The translations under genes and the position numbers were made by a program. Below, piece after piece: positions 1-5,616 of a stretch of DNA of 27,862 nt (positions are counted from its first letter, which is position 1; every line of letters begins with the position of its first letter). Origin of the DNA: Pseudomonadota bacterium (GTDB taxonomy: Bacteria > Pseudomonadota > Alphaproteobacteria > Rhizobiales > Xanthobacteraceae); the NCBI GenBank assembly GCA_021823875.1, contig JAKAMD010000004.1:1-27862 (forward strand), read 5' to 3'. Under the pieces are notes generated by a model, which saw only the letters and a list, made by a program, of their open reading frames with translations, searched no databases and had not been told where the DNA came from.

Positions 1-228
1 CAGCATGTTCTGGTTGAGCAGATAGCCTAGCGCCAGATATTCGGGATAGTCGTTGATGGTCATGGCGGTGACGATCTCCTGGCTGTTGAGAAAGATCGTC
101 AGTGCGCGCTCGACCGTGACCGAGGTCTCGATCCGCGCCCCGGTCTGGTCGATGCCGGTGACGCGCTCGGTCAGCCGCGGGTCGGCGGGGTCGGGCCGGA
201 TGATGTAGCTGTCGGCTTTCTTGTCCAT
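1..228 (-). CDS. fdhD: Formate dehydrogenase accessory sulfurtransferase FdhD, N-terminal part
   Basis: Only the first 76 residues are in the window; the gene runs off the left edge. Translating the minus strand from the ATG at 228 gives an uninterrupted frame containing ERALTIFLNSQEI, then TMTI-like NDYPEYLALGYLLNQ, which I recognise as the N-terminal signature of FdhD. FdhD passes sulfur from a cysteine desulfurase to the molybdenum or tungsten bis-MGD cofactor of formate dehydrogenase in the cytoplasm. The sulfur-carrying cysteine lies further downstream and cannot be checked here. The gene diverges from the MetE-like gene at 508. A tungstate importer lies about 2 kb away, which fits a shared role in formate dehydrogenase maturation, though that link is inferred. 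Confidence 0.88.
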   Translation of the reverse strand, partial: MDKKADSYIIRPDPADPRLTERVTGIDQTGARIETSVTVERALTIFLNSQEIVTAMTINDYPEYLALGYLLNQNML

Positions 229-296
229 GGCGTAACTATAGCAGAGATTTTCCCGCAGCTTGAAAACTGCCCACCCGCATGATGCCAAACGACTTG

Positions 297-343
297 CCCA
301 CGGACGCGATCAATCCCGTGGGAACCGGCTCGCGGATTGATCG
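297..343 (+). promoter_or_regulatory. Interleaved inverted repeats, possible RNA pseudoknot
   Basis: In the 279-base gap between divergent fdhD and the MetE-like gene, CCCACGG (297-303) pairs perfectly with CCGTGGG (316-322), and CGATCAATCC (307-316) pairs perfectly with GGATTGATCG (334-343). The pairs interleave. Read on the plus strand this gives a 7-bp stem, a 3-nt loop, a 9-10-bp stem, no junction and an 11-nt loop, the order of an H-type pseudoknot. It lies about 165 nt upstream of the MetE-like start. It could equally be a DNA operator. I do not see the conserved core of the SAM-II riboswitch. The rest of the gap shows nothing I can assign. Confidence 0.4.
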
Positions 344-507
344 TGCTGCCCTACCCTAAGTGGGCACCGACGGGCCGGATGTCCATGCCACGCAAGGTTA
401 AATCGCTTTCCCGGTTTCCAATTGTGGCTTCGGCGCACTAAGATGCGTCACCCAAAACGAGCCGCTTCACAAGGCTCGCCACCTAGGCTTTCAGGAGACG
501 CCCCGCC

Positions 508-1692
508 ATGCTTCGCGCGACCAAAGATATTATGCTGCCGACCACCATCACCGGCTCGCTGCCGCGGCCGAGCTGGTACACCGAGAACCTTGGCGCGCGC
601 ACCTTCCTCGACGCCATGGTGAACAACCGCTTCCGCGAGCAATATGTCGACACCGTATCGATCTACCTGCACGAGCAGGAGCTCGCCGGCCTCGACATCG
701 TCACCGACGGCGACGCGCATTTCGATAGCGACGTCGGCGGCCAGAGTTGGACCAATTATCCGCCGCGCCACATGGGCGGCTTCGACAAGGACCCGCAGCC
801 GACGCCGGCCGGTAAGGGAGGCCTCGCCTTTCCGCCCGGCCACATCCTGCACGATTATCTGGAAGCGCGCGTGATGCCGGGCATCAATGGTCCGATCACC
901 CGCGGCGACTTGCAATACGCCGCCATGTGGAAGGTGGCGCAGCGCATGACCAAGAAGCCGGTCAAGTTCGGCACCATCGGACCGGAGCTGGTCGCCTTCG
1001 CAGTTCAGGACCGCCACTACAAGAACGTCAAGGATCGCATTCTGGCGATCGCCGACGCGTTGAACGAGGAACTGCACAGCCTGGCGGACGCCGGCTGCCC
1101 GGTGATCCAGTTCGAGGAACCGCAGATCCATATGCTGGCGGCGCGCAATATCGTCGACGATGTGATCAATCCGAATTTTAGCGTCGAAGTGTTCAATCGC
1201 ACGGTGAAGGGCCTGCGCGCCAAGACTGAGGTCTGGTGCCACACCTGTTGGGGCAATCCTTCGCAGCAGCGCATGTTCAAGGACGTGATGAGCTACAAGC
1301 CGGCACTGGAAGCGCTCAATAAGGTCGACGCGGACGTCATCACCTTCGAATCGGTGAGCGCCGGCGGCGCCGATCTGGAAGCCTTCGGCAAGATGATCAG
1401 CTCCGACAAGAAAGTCTGCATCGGCGTCATCGACCATCACTCGCTGCAGGTCGAGCGGCCGGACGAGATCGCCGACCACATCCGCCGCGCCCTCAAATAC
1501 ATCCCGGCCGAACGTCTGGTGCTGTCGTCCGACTGCGGCATGGGCCGCGAGGGTATGAGCCGCCGCCACGCCTATTACAAGATCGTGGCTCTGGTGCTCG
1601 GCACCAACATGGTACGCAAGGAGCTCGGTCTGCCGCAGGCCGATGTGCTCGCCGCTGACCCGCGCTATTCGTTGGTGGTGTCGGGGGCCTGA
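508..1692 (+). CDS. MetE C-terminal-domain-like zinc methyltransferase (vitamin B12-independent methionine synthase family)
   Basis: This 394-residue protein matches the catalytic half of cobalamin-independent methionine synthase: the opening TTITGSLPRP, GLDIVTDGD near residue 65, and the full zinc set H245-x-C247 (WCHTCWGN), E281 (TFESVSAGG) and C343 (SSDCGMGRE). Full MetE is about 750 residues with an extra N-terminal barrel that is absent here. Members of this short family move methyl or alkyl groups to thiols. The substrate could be homocysteine or another thiol; the family also includes epoxyalkane:coenzyme M transferases. The ATG at 508 has AGGAGA 9 nt upstream, so it is preferred over the ATG at 532. 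The gene stands alone, divergent from fdhD, and ends at a strong terminator. The long antisense frame over it is a codon-bias shadow. Confidence 0.85.
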   Translation: MLRATKDIMLPTTITGSLPRPSWYTENLGARTFLDAMVNNRFREQYVDTVSIYLHEQELAGLDIVTDGDAHFDSDVGGQSWTNYPPRHMGGFDKDPQPTPAGKGGLAFPPGHILHDYLEARVMPGINGPITRGDLQYAAMWKVAQRMTKKPVKFGTIGPELVAFAVQDRHYKNVKDRILAIADALNEELHSLADAGCPVIQFEEPQIHMLAARNIVDDVINPNFSVEVFNRTVKGLRAKTEVWCHTCWGNPSQQRMFKDVMSYKPALEALNKVDADVITFESVSAGGADLEAFGKMISSDKKVCIGVIDHHSLQVERPDEIADHIRRALKYIPAERLVLSSDCGMGREGMSRRHAYYKIVALVLGTNMVRKELGLPQADVLAADPRYSLVVSGA

Positions 1693-1734
1693 GGTAGCGC
1701 TTTTCTGGCGCGCGAACCTTTTGCCCAAACAGCT

Positions 1735-1768
1735 GCCCGCCCCCGATCCCGACGGGGGCGGGCTTTTT
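1735..1768 (+). terminator. Rho-independent terminator of the MetE-like gene
   Basis: A perfect 11-bp stem, GCCCGCCCCCG (1735-1745) with CGGGGGCGGGC (1753-1763), has a 7-nt loop and is followed directly by TTTTT. It begins 42 nt after the stop codon at 1692. This is a textbook intrinsic terminator in the plus direction. Confidence 0.9.
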
Positions 1769-1800
1769 CGAGGTCGCGCGCTACAGCGTTAACGAAGCCT

Positions 1801-1830
1801 GAAAAAGTGCGCGGCATTTTCGCCGCGCGC
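1801..1830 (-). terminator. Candidate intrinsic terminator reading leftward
   Basis: GCGCGGC (1809-1815) and GCCGCGC (1822-1828) form a 7-bp stem, extendable by a wobble and a G-C pair, around a 6-nt loop. On the minus strand the stem is followed after two bases by TTTTT (complement of 1802-1806). It would stop leftward transcription, for example read-through from the tup operon ending at 2222, and faces the MetE-like terminator. The distance from tupA, about 400 bp, makes the assignment tentative. Confidence 0.4.
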
Positions 1831-1897
1831 TTTCGAGCGTTTTCAATAGATTTGTGTGCAATGTGGCCGCCGGAACCCGAGCCAGGACGGCTTGCCG

Positions 1898-2140
1898 ATG
1901 AAACCGCATTTTATTGTGCTTACGCTCATTGCCTGTGGTGCCGCTTTTTCCGCACTGGCGGTTTGGCCCGCGCATCGCGCGCAGCCTAAACCACAGGTGA
2001 CCGCCATTCAGCTCGATCTCGTTGCCTTGCAGCAGCAGGCCGATGCGGCACTCGAAAATCTCCGCCGTGCGCAGCAGTTCCGCCCAGCGCCAGTCGTCGT
2101 TGCCGAACGGCGCTACTCGCAGCTAGTCCCTGCGAAGTAA
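1898..2140 (+). CDS. Small exported protein of unknown function
   Basis: An 80-residue frame starts with MKPHFIVLTLIACGAAFSA, a lysine followed by a hydrophobic stretch typical of a signal peptide or single N-terminal membrane helix. A polar, alanine- and glutamine-rich tail follows with a short amphipathic part (LVALQQQADAALENLRRAQQ) that could be a coiled coil. I do not recognise the family. The ATG at 1898 is chosen over the in-frame start at 1856 because AGGA (1884-1887) lies 10 nt upstream and the signal-like segment then begins the protein. It lies convergent with tupA. If the leftward terminator at 1801-1830 serves tup, this gene lies antisense to that transcript, so its reality is less certain. 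Confidence 0.5.
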   Translation: MKPHFIVLTLIACGAAFSALAVWPAHRAQPKPQVTAIQLDLVALQQQADAALENLRRAQQFRPAPVVVAERRYSQLVPAK

Positions 2141-2170
2141 CGTTCTTATCGTGCGTCCTCGCAGTTCGCG

Positions 2171-2202
2171 CGGCCGCTCCCTCATGCGCGGTGGAACGGC
2201 CG
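2171..2202. other. GC-rich dyad between convergent genes
   Basis: CGGCCG occurs at 2171-2176 and again at 2197-2202, and the two can pair across a 20-nt loop in the 81-bp gap between the small exported gene and tupA. No T-run follows on either strand, so any terminator role is weak. Confidence 0.2.
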
Positions 2203-2221
2203 GCGATGACTGCGGTTATCG

Positions 2222-3058
2222 CTAGGCGTTTGGATCGTTGGCGTCCGGATAGAACAGCTCCTGGCCGTCCACCTTGTAGCCCTTGATCACAGTCTGGCCT
2301 TCCGGCGAGATTAGGTAGTTGATGAATGCTTGGCCGAGATCGACCTTCACGTGCGGGCAGCGCTTCGGATTCACCAGGAACACACCGTACTGGTTGAACA
2401 GGCGCTTGTCCCCTTCCACCTCAATCACCAGGTTCTGCTTGTTCTTAAAGTGGATCCAGGTAGCGCGGTCGGTCAGCGTGTAGCCGTTGGAGGCGGCGGC
2501 GGCATTCAGCGTCGCACCCATGCCCTGGCCGATCGCCTTGTACCAGGGCCCCTTCTGCTTATCGATATTGACGCCGGATGCCTTCCAGAGCCTCAGCTCG
2601 GCCTTGTTGGTGCCAGAGTTATCGCCGCGCGAGATGAAATCGGCTTTCTTATTCATGAGGGTGACGAGCGCCTTGCCGACGTCCTTCATGCCTTTGATGC
2701 CGGCAGGATCGCTCTTGGGGCCGACCACAACGAAGTCGTTGTACATCACCGGATGGCGTGGACCGCCATAGCCCTCCTTAACGAACTTCTCTTCCGCCGC
2801 CTTGGCGTGCACGAACAGCACGTCGGCGTCGCAACGGCGTCCGGTATCGAGTGCCTTGCCGGTGCCCTGCGCCACCACCTTCACCGTGATGCCGGTCTTG
2901 GCCTTGAACTTCGGCAGCAGATATTCGAACAGACCGGAATCGCGCGTTGAGGTGGTTGACGCGACGATGATGGACTTGTCCTGCGCCTGGGCCACAGGCG
3001 CGGCGAACAACGCGGCGCCGAGCGTGACACTGGCGATCAATAGGCGGCGATTGAGCAT
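2222..3058 (-). CDS. tupA: Tungstate ABC transporter, periplasmic binding protein TupA
   Basis: This 278-residue protein binds oxyanions in the periplasm and delivers them to the TupB/TupC importer. A signal peptide is clear: MLNRRLLIAS, a hydrophobic run, then cleavage at about AQAQ. The mature start carries IIVASTTSTRDSGLFEYL, the TTST-xx-SGL signature of TupA proteins, and SRGDNSGTNKAELRLWK later in the chain is a second family hallmark. Molybdate (ModA), sulfate and phosphate binders differ in the first motif. AGGAG on the minus strand is 7 nt from the ATG at 3058 but almost touches the ATG at 3064, so 3058 is preferred; the longer form would add MT. It is the last gene of a tupB-tupC-tupA operon, an unusual order since tupA is usually first. 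Specificity for W over Mo is inferred from the family. Confidence 0.88.
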   Translation of the reverse strand: MLNRRLLIASVTLGAALFAAPVAQAQDKSIIVASTTSTRDSGLFEYLLPKFKAKTGITVKVVAQGTGKALDTGRRCDADVLFVHAKAAEEKFVKEGYGGPRHPVMYNDFVVVGPKSDPAGIKGMKDVGKALVTLMNKKADFISRGDNSGTNKAELRLWKASGVNIDKQKGPWYKAIGQGMGATLNAAAASNGYTLTDRATWIHFKNKQNLVIEVEGDKRLFNQYGVFLVNPKRCPHVKVDLGQAFINYLISPEGQTVIKGYKVDGQELFYPDANDPNA

Positions 3059-3098
3059 AGTCATTCTCCTCTTGTTGTTTCCGGACGGTGTCGTCCCC

Positions 3099-3827
3099 TC
3101 ACACCAGCAATTCGCCGGCGATGAATTTCCTAGTCTGCTCGGTGCGCGGCGATGCGAAGAATTCCGCCGCTGGGCCGCTCTCGATCAGCCGGCCGCGATG
3201 CAGCAGCACGATCTCGCCGGCGAGGCGATTGGCTTGACCGAGATCATGGGTGGACATCACCACCTTGACGCCGCGTGCGGTCACATTGCGCACAATGTCC
3301 TCGATCGCGTTGGTGGCGGCGGGATCGAGGCTGGCGGTCGGCTCGTCGAGAAAGAGAAGATCGGGATCGCGGGCGAGCGCGCGCGCCAGCGCCAGCCGCT
3401 GCTGCTCGCCGCCCGACAGCCGCCGTGCCGGCCGGTGTTCGAGGCCCTTGAGGCCGACATCGGCGATGAGTTGGGCGATGCGAGCATCACGTTTGGCGCG
3501 CGGCACGCCGGCCGCCGCCAGCGCGTAGCGGATATTGCCGGCCGCGCTGCGCCGGAGCATCGCGGGGCGCTGAAACATAATGGCGCGGCGGGTCGGCGGG
3601 CAGATTTCGCGGCCGCCCCAGGTGATCAGTCCGCTGGTCGGACGGATTAGTCCCATGGCGACGCGCAACAGCGTGGTCTTGCCGGCGCCGTTGGGTCCTA
3701 CCAGCACAGTTGGCGCGCCAGCCTCAAGCATCATGGTAATGCCGTCGAGGATCGCCACTGCGCCGGTGCGGACCCGCACTTCCAACAGCCTGACGGGGAG
3801 GTCGAGGGCGGGTGTGCGCATGGTCAC
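3099..3827 (-). CDS. tupC: Tungstate ABC transporter ATP-binding protein TupC
   Basis: The 242-residue protein is a complete ABC ATPase: Walker A GPNGAGKTT near residue 45, Q-loop in MFQRPAML, signature LSGGEQQR near 139, Walker B LLFLDEPT near 158 and the H-loop STHD near 194. It powers oxyanion import from the cytoplasmic face of the membrane. It has no C-terminal MOP/TOBE regulatory domain, as expected of TupC and unlike ModC (about 350 residues). The GTG start at 3827 overlaps the tupB stop as GTGA, implying translational coupling; an ATG at 3821 is an alternative. tupA follows about 40 nt downstream on the same strand. Confidence 0.87.
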   Translation of the reverse strand: MTMRTPALDLPVRLLEVRVRTGAVAILDGITMMLEAGAPTVLVGPNGAGKTTLLRVAMGLIRPTSGLITWGGREICPPTRRAIMFQRPAMLRRSAAGNIRYALAAAGVPRAKRDARIAQLIADVGLKGLEHRPARRLSGGEQQRLALARALARDPDLLFLDEPTASLDPAATNAIEDIVRNVTARGVKVVMSTHDLGQANRLAGEIVLLHRGRLIESGPAAEFFASPRTEQTRKFIAGELLV

Positions 3828-4516
3828 CCCGCGTAGCGTTCGCCGACGCGGCGGGCGACCCAGGCCAGGGCGTTGATGACGATCACGATGGCAATGAGGA
3901 TCATGCCGAGGCCGATCGCGAGCGGCAGGTCACCTTTGGACGTCTCCAGCGCGATCGCGGTGGTCATGGTGCGGGTGAAGCCGTCGATATTACCGCCGAC
4001 AATGATAATGGCACCGACTTCAGCCGCCGCCCGTCCGAAACCGGCCAACAGAGAGGTGACCAGGCTGAAACGCGCGTCCCAGATCAGTGTGACGACCCGC
4101 TGCAGCGGGCCGATGTTCATGGCGGCCATTTCGTCGCGGTATTCGGCCCACAGATCTTCGATGGTCTGACGCGCGAGCGCGGCGATGATCGGCGTTACCA
4201 GCACGGCCTGTGCGATGATCATGGCCTGCACCGTGAACAGCAGGCCGAGAAAGCCGAGCGGGCCGGAGCGCGAGAGCAGCAGATAGATCGCCAGGCCCAC
4301 CACCACCGGCGGCAGTCCCATCAGCGCGTTGGCCACTACGATCGCGGTCTCGCGGCCGGGGAAACGGGTGAGCGCCAGCAACGCCCCGAAGGGAACCCCG
4401 ATCAATGTGGCGAACAGTACCGCGCTGAGACTCATGAACAGCGATAGCCGCACAATGGCGAACAGCGTCGGGTCGCCGGAGAGCACAAGTTGGAGCGCTG
4501 ACGTGTCGTCCGGCAT
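3824..4516 (-). CDS. tupB: Tungstate ABC transporter permease TupB
   Basis: The 230-residue protein has about five hydrophobic segments: near residues 20-50 (LSLFMSLSAVLFATLIGVPFG), 58-80, 85-115, 165-180 and 200-222. The cytoplasmic EAA-type loop is seen as AAMNIGPLQRVVTLIWDARFSLVTSLLAGFGRAAAEVGA. The stretch GLPPVVVGLAIYLLLSRSGPLG is typical of TupB/ModB-type permeases. It forms the membrane channel for the oxyanion brought by TupA. It is the first gene of the operon and overlaps tupC by 4 nt. The start at 4516 has only a weak upstream GGGAAA; no better start is visible in frame. The AT-rich leader upstream (4560-4650) probably holds the promoter. Confidence 0.87.
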   Translation of the reverse strand: MPDDTSALQLVLSGDPTLFAIVRLSLFMSLSAVLFATLIGVPFGALLALTRFPGRETAIVVANALMGLPPVVVGLAIYLLLSRSGPLGFLGLLFTVQAMIIAQAVLVTPIIAALARQTIEDLWAEYRDEMAAMNIGPLQRVVTLIWDARFSLVTSLLAGFGRAAAEVGAIIIVGGNIDGFTRTMTTAIALETSKGDLPLAIGLGMILIAIVIVINALAWVARRVGERYAG

Positions 4517-4578
4517 CCAGGTTTCCCGCTGTGAAGGCGGCTTCTGCTGCTATGATGCTGAAATTCATAGTAGTTTGT

Positions 4579-4596
4579 TATCTCTTGCATCAGATA
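4579..4596 (-). promoter_or_regulatory. Dyad in the tup operon leader, candidate operator
   Basis: TATCT (4579-4583) and AGATA (4592-4596) form a perfect 5-bp inverted repeat with an 8-nt spacer, inside an AT-rich patch (about 4560-4650) that stands out from the GC-rich surroundings. On the minus strand TTGACC at about 4603-4608 lies just upstream and could be a -35 element, which would put the dyad over the -10 region. A Mo/W-responsive or LysR-type repressor site is possible. It does not match the ModE Mo-box as I know it. The rest of the 4517-4877 gap holds only the tandem repeat at 4830. Confidence 0.35.
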
Positions 4597-4829
4597 CGAA
4601 AATGGTCAATTGAGAAAAATAAGCAAAAATATGCAAGTTACTAATGAGAAAGAGAGGCGATGAGGAGCGGGTTGCCCCGCCGTCGGTCCTGGCTATAGTG
4701 CCAGCCCGCTCGGGCCGGTCGACCCTGGCGGCCGACGGGTTGGGTGTAATGACTTGATCCGGCGCGAGGAATTTCCGATTTGGCGAGCGGCCCAGGGGTG
4801 CAGGCGCCACAGCGTGCCTTGCGGGCATT

Positions 4830-4859
4830 TTGCTGTAAGGCGGCTTGCTGTAAGACGGC
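4830..4859 (+). repeat. Two tandem 15-bp repeats upstream of tRNA-Ser
   Basis: TTGCTGTAAGGCGGC (4830-4844) is followed at once by TTGCTGTAAGACGGC (4845-4859), 14 of 15 bases identical. The pair ends 18 bp before the tRNA. It may be part of the tRNA promoter, with TTGCTG resembling a -35 box, or a local slippage duplication. Confidence 0.6.
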
Positions 4860-4877
4860 GCGCGCCATGACGGGTTT

Positions 4878-4967
4878 GGAGAGGTGGCCGAGTGGCTGAA
4901 GGCGCACGCTTGGAAAGCGTGTATACGGGAAACCGTATCGAGGGTTCGAATCCCTCTCTCTCCGCCA
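4878..4967 (+). tRNA. tRNA-Ser (GGA anticodon)
   Basis: This is a 90-nt class II tRNA with an encoded CCA end. The acceptor GGAGAGG (4878-4884) pairs with TCTCTCC before the discriminator G4964. The anticodon stem is CACGC (4905-4909) with GCGTG (4917-4921), and loop TTGGAAA gives anticodon GGA (4912-4914), reading UCC and UCU. The long variable arm (TACGGG...CCGTA) is typical of serine tRNA, and the T arm carries GGTTCGAATCC. Frames on both strands here encode well-known spurious peptides and are not genes. Confidence 0.97.
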
Positions 4968-5151
4968 GTCCGCACCGTCGCTTTTAAGCTTTCGCTTTGC
5001 CGGTATCGCCACGTTCGGGGCGATTGCGCCAGCTTGTTTCGACATTATCGGCCGGAGTGGTGGGGCAACGCGGACCTGGGGCGGTCGGCGGATGTTCTGC
5101 GCCTGACGCGTTGCTATAAAGGTGCCAGCAATCACGCGGGGAGAGACATCC

Positions 5152-5616
5152 ATGAGTGCGAGACGGCCGGCCTTCGCGACCTCGCCGAGCAATCCGTCGT
5201 TGGGCGAAATCCAGACAGAGCCGCAGCGCAAGCCGGACATGCCGTATGCGCCGGCGATCCGGGTGGAGGCGCCGGGCGATCTCTTGTTCCTCTCGGGCGC
5301 GACGCCGTCGCCGCTCTACCACAAGCACCCGCATGTGTTCTCCGAGCATAATCATCCGGTGCGCATCGAGGATCAGACGCGGCTGGTGATGGAGAACATC
5401 AAGAGCATCCTCGATCACCAAGGCCTGACCTGGACCGACGTGGTGAAGGTGACGAAGTATCTCACTGACATGCGCGACATGGACGGCATGGTGATGGTGC
5501 TGGCGGAATATTTCGGCAGTTGGACGCCGGCTTCGACCACGGTTTGCGTCAATCAGCTTTCGACGCCGGGCGCGCGCGTCGAGCTCGACATGATTGCGGT
5601 CTATCCGAAGAATTAG
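5152..5616 (+). CDS. RidA (YjgF/YER057c/UK114) family protein, catalytic arginine replaced
   Basis: The 154-residue protein has the RidA fold: LLFLSGATPSPLYH near residues 44-57, QTRLVMENIKSILDHQGLTWTDVVKVTKYLTDM (75-107) and VELDMIAVYPKN at the end. Classical RidA proteins hydrolyse reactive enamines and imines such as 2-aminoacrylate using an arginine in a PARS-type motif. Here the matching motif is PASTT, with serine 128 at that position, so it probably belongs to a non-archetypal Rid group with another substrate or a binding role. The N-terminus is about 25 residues longer than in E. coli RidA. The ATG at 5152 has GGGGAGAG 6 nt upstream, so the in-frame start at 5122 is rejected. It is transcribed alone and its stop abuts the dnaE2 stop. 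Confidence 0.85.
   Translation: MSARRPAFATSPSNPSLGEIQTEPQRKPDMPYAPAIRVEAPGDLLFLSGATPSPLYHKHPHVFSEHNHPVRIEDQTRLVMENIKSILDHQGLTWTDVVKVTKYLTDMRDMDGMVMVLAEYFGSWTPASTTVCVNQLSTPGARVELDMIAVYPKN

Noticed and set aside
307..343. FNR/FixK-type box (TTGAT-N4-ATCAA) suggested by ATCAAT and ATTGAT
   Set aside because: The half-sites are in the wrong orientation and spacing; they are arms of the 10-bp inverted repeat.
229..507. SAM-II or cobalamin riboswitch
   Set aside because: I see no conserved core sequence of either class; only the pseudoknot-like geometry remains and is reported as such.
448..1728. 426-residue antisense frame over the MetE-like gene
   Set aside because: A GC-rich third-position shadow: the opposite strand has all zinc-site motifs, a ribosome site and a terminator, and this frame has no recognisable domain.
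5111..5120. TTGCTATAAA as an extended -10 promoter for the RidA-family gene
   Set aside because: It is attractive, but no -35 box at suitable spacing is visible, so it was not listed as a feature.
4565..5240. Minus-strand frames reading GERGIRTLDTVSRIHAFQA and RERDSNPRYGFPYTRFPS
   Set aside because: These are well-known spurious peptides produced by translating the complement of tRNA-Ser; the tRNA at 4878-4967 explains them.
4884..5351. Plus-strand frame starting MAEWLKAHAWKACIRETVSRVRIPLSPP
   Set aside because: This is the sense-strand translation of the same tRNA-Ser, a widespread false protein.
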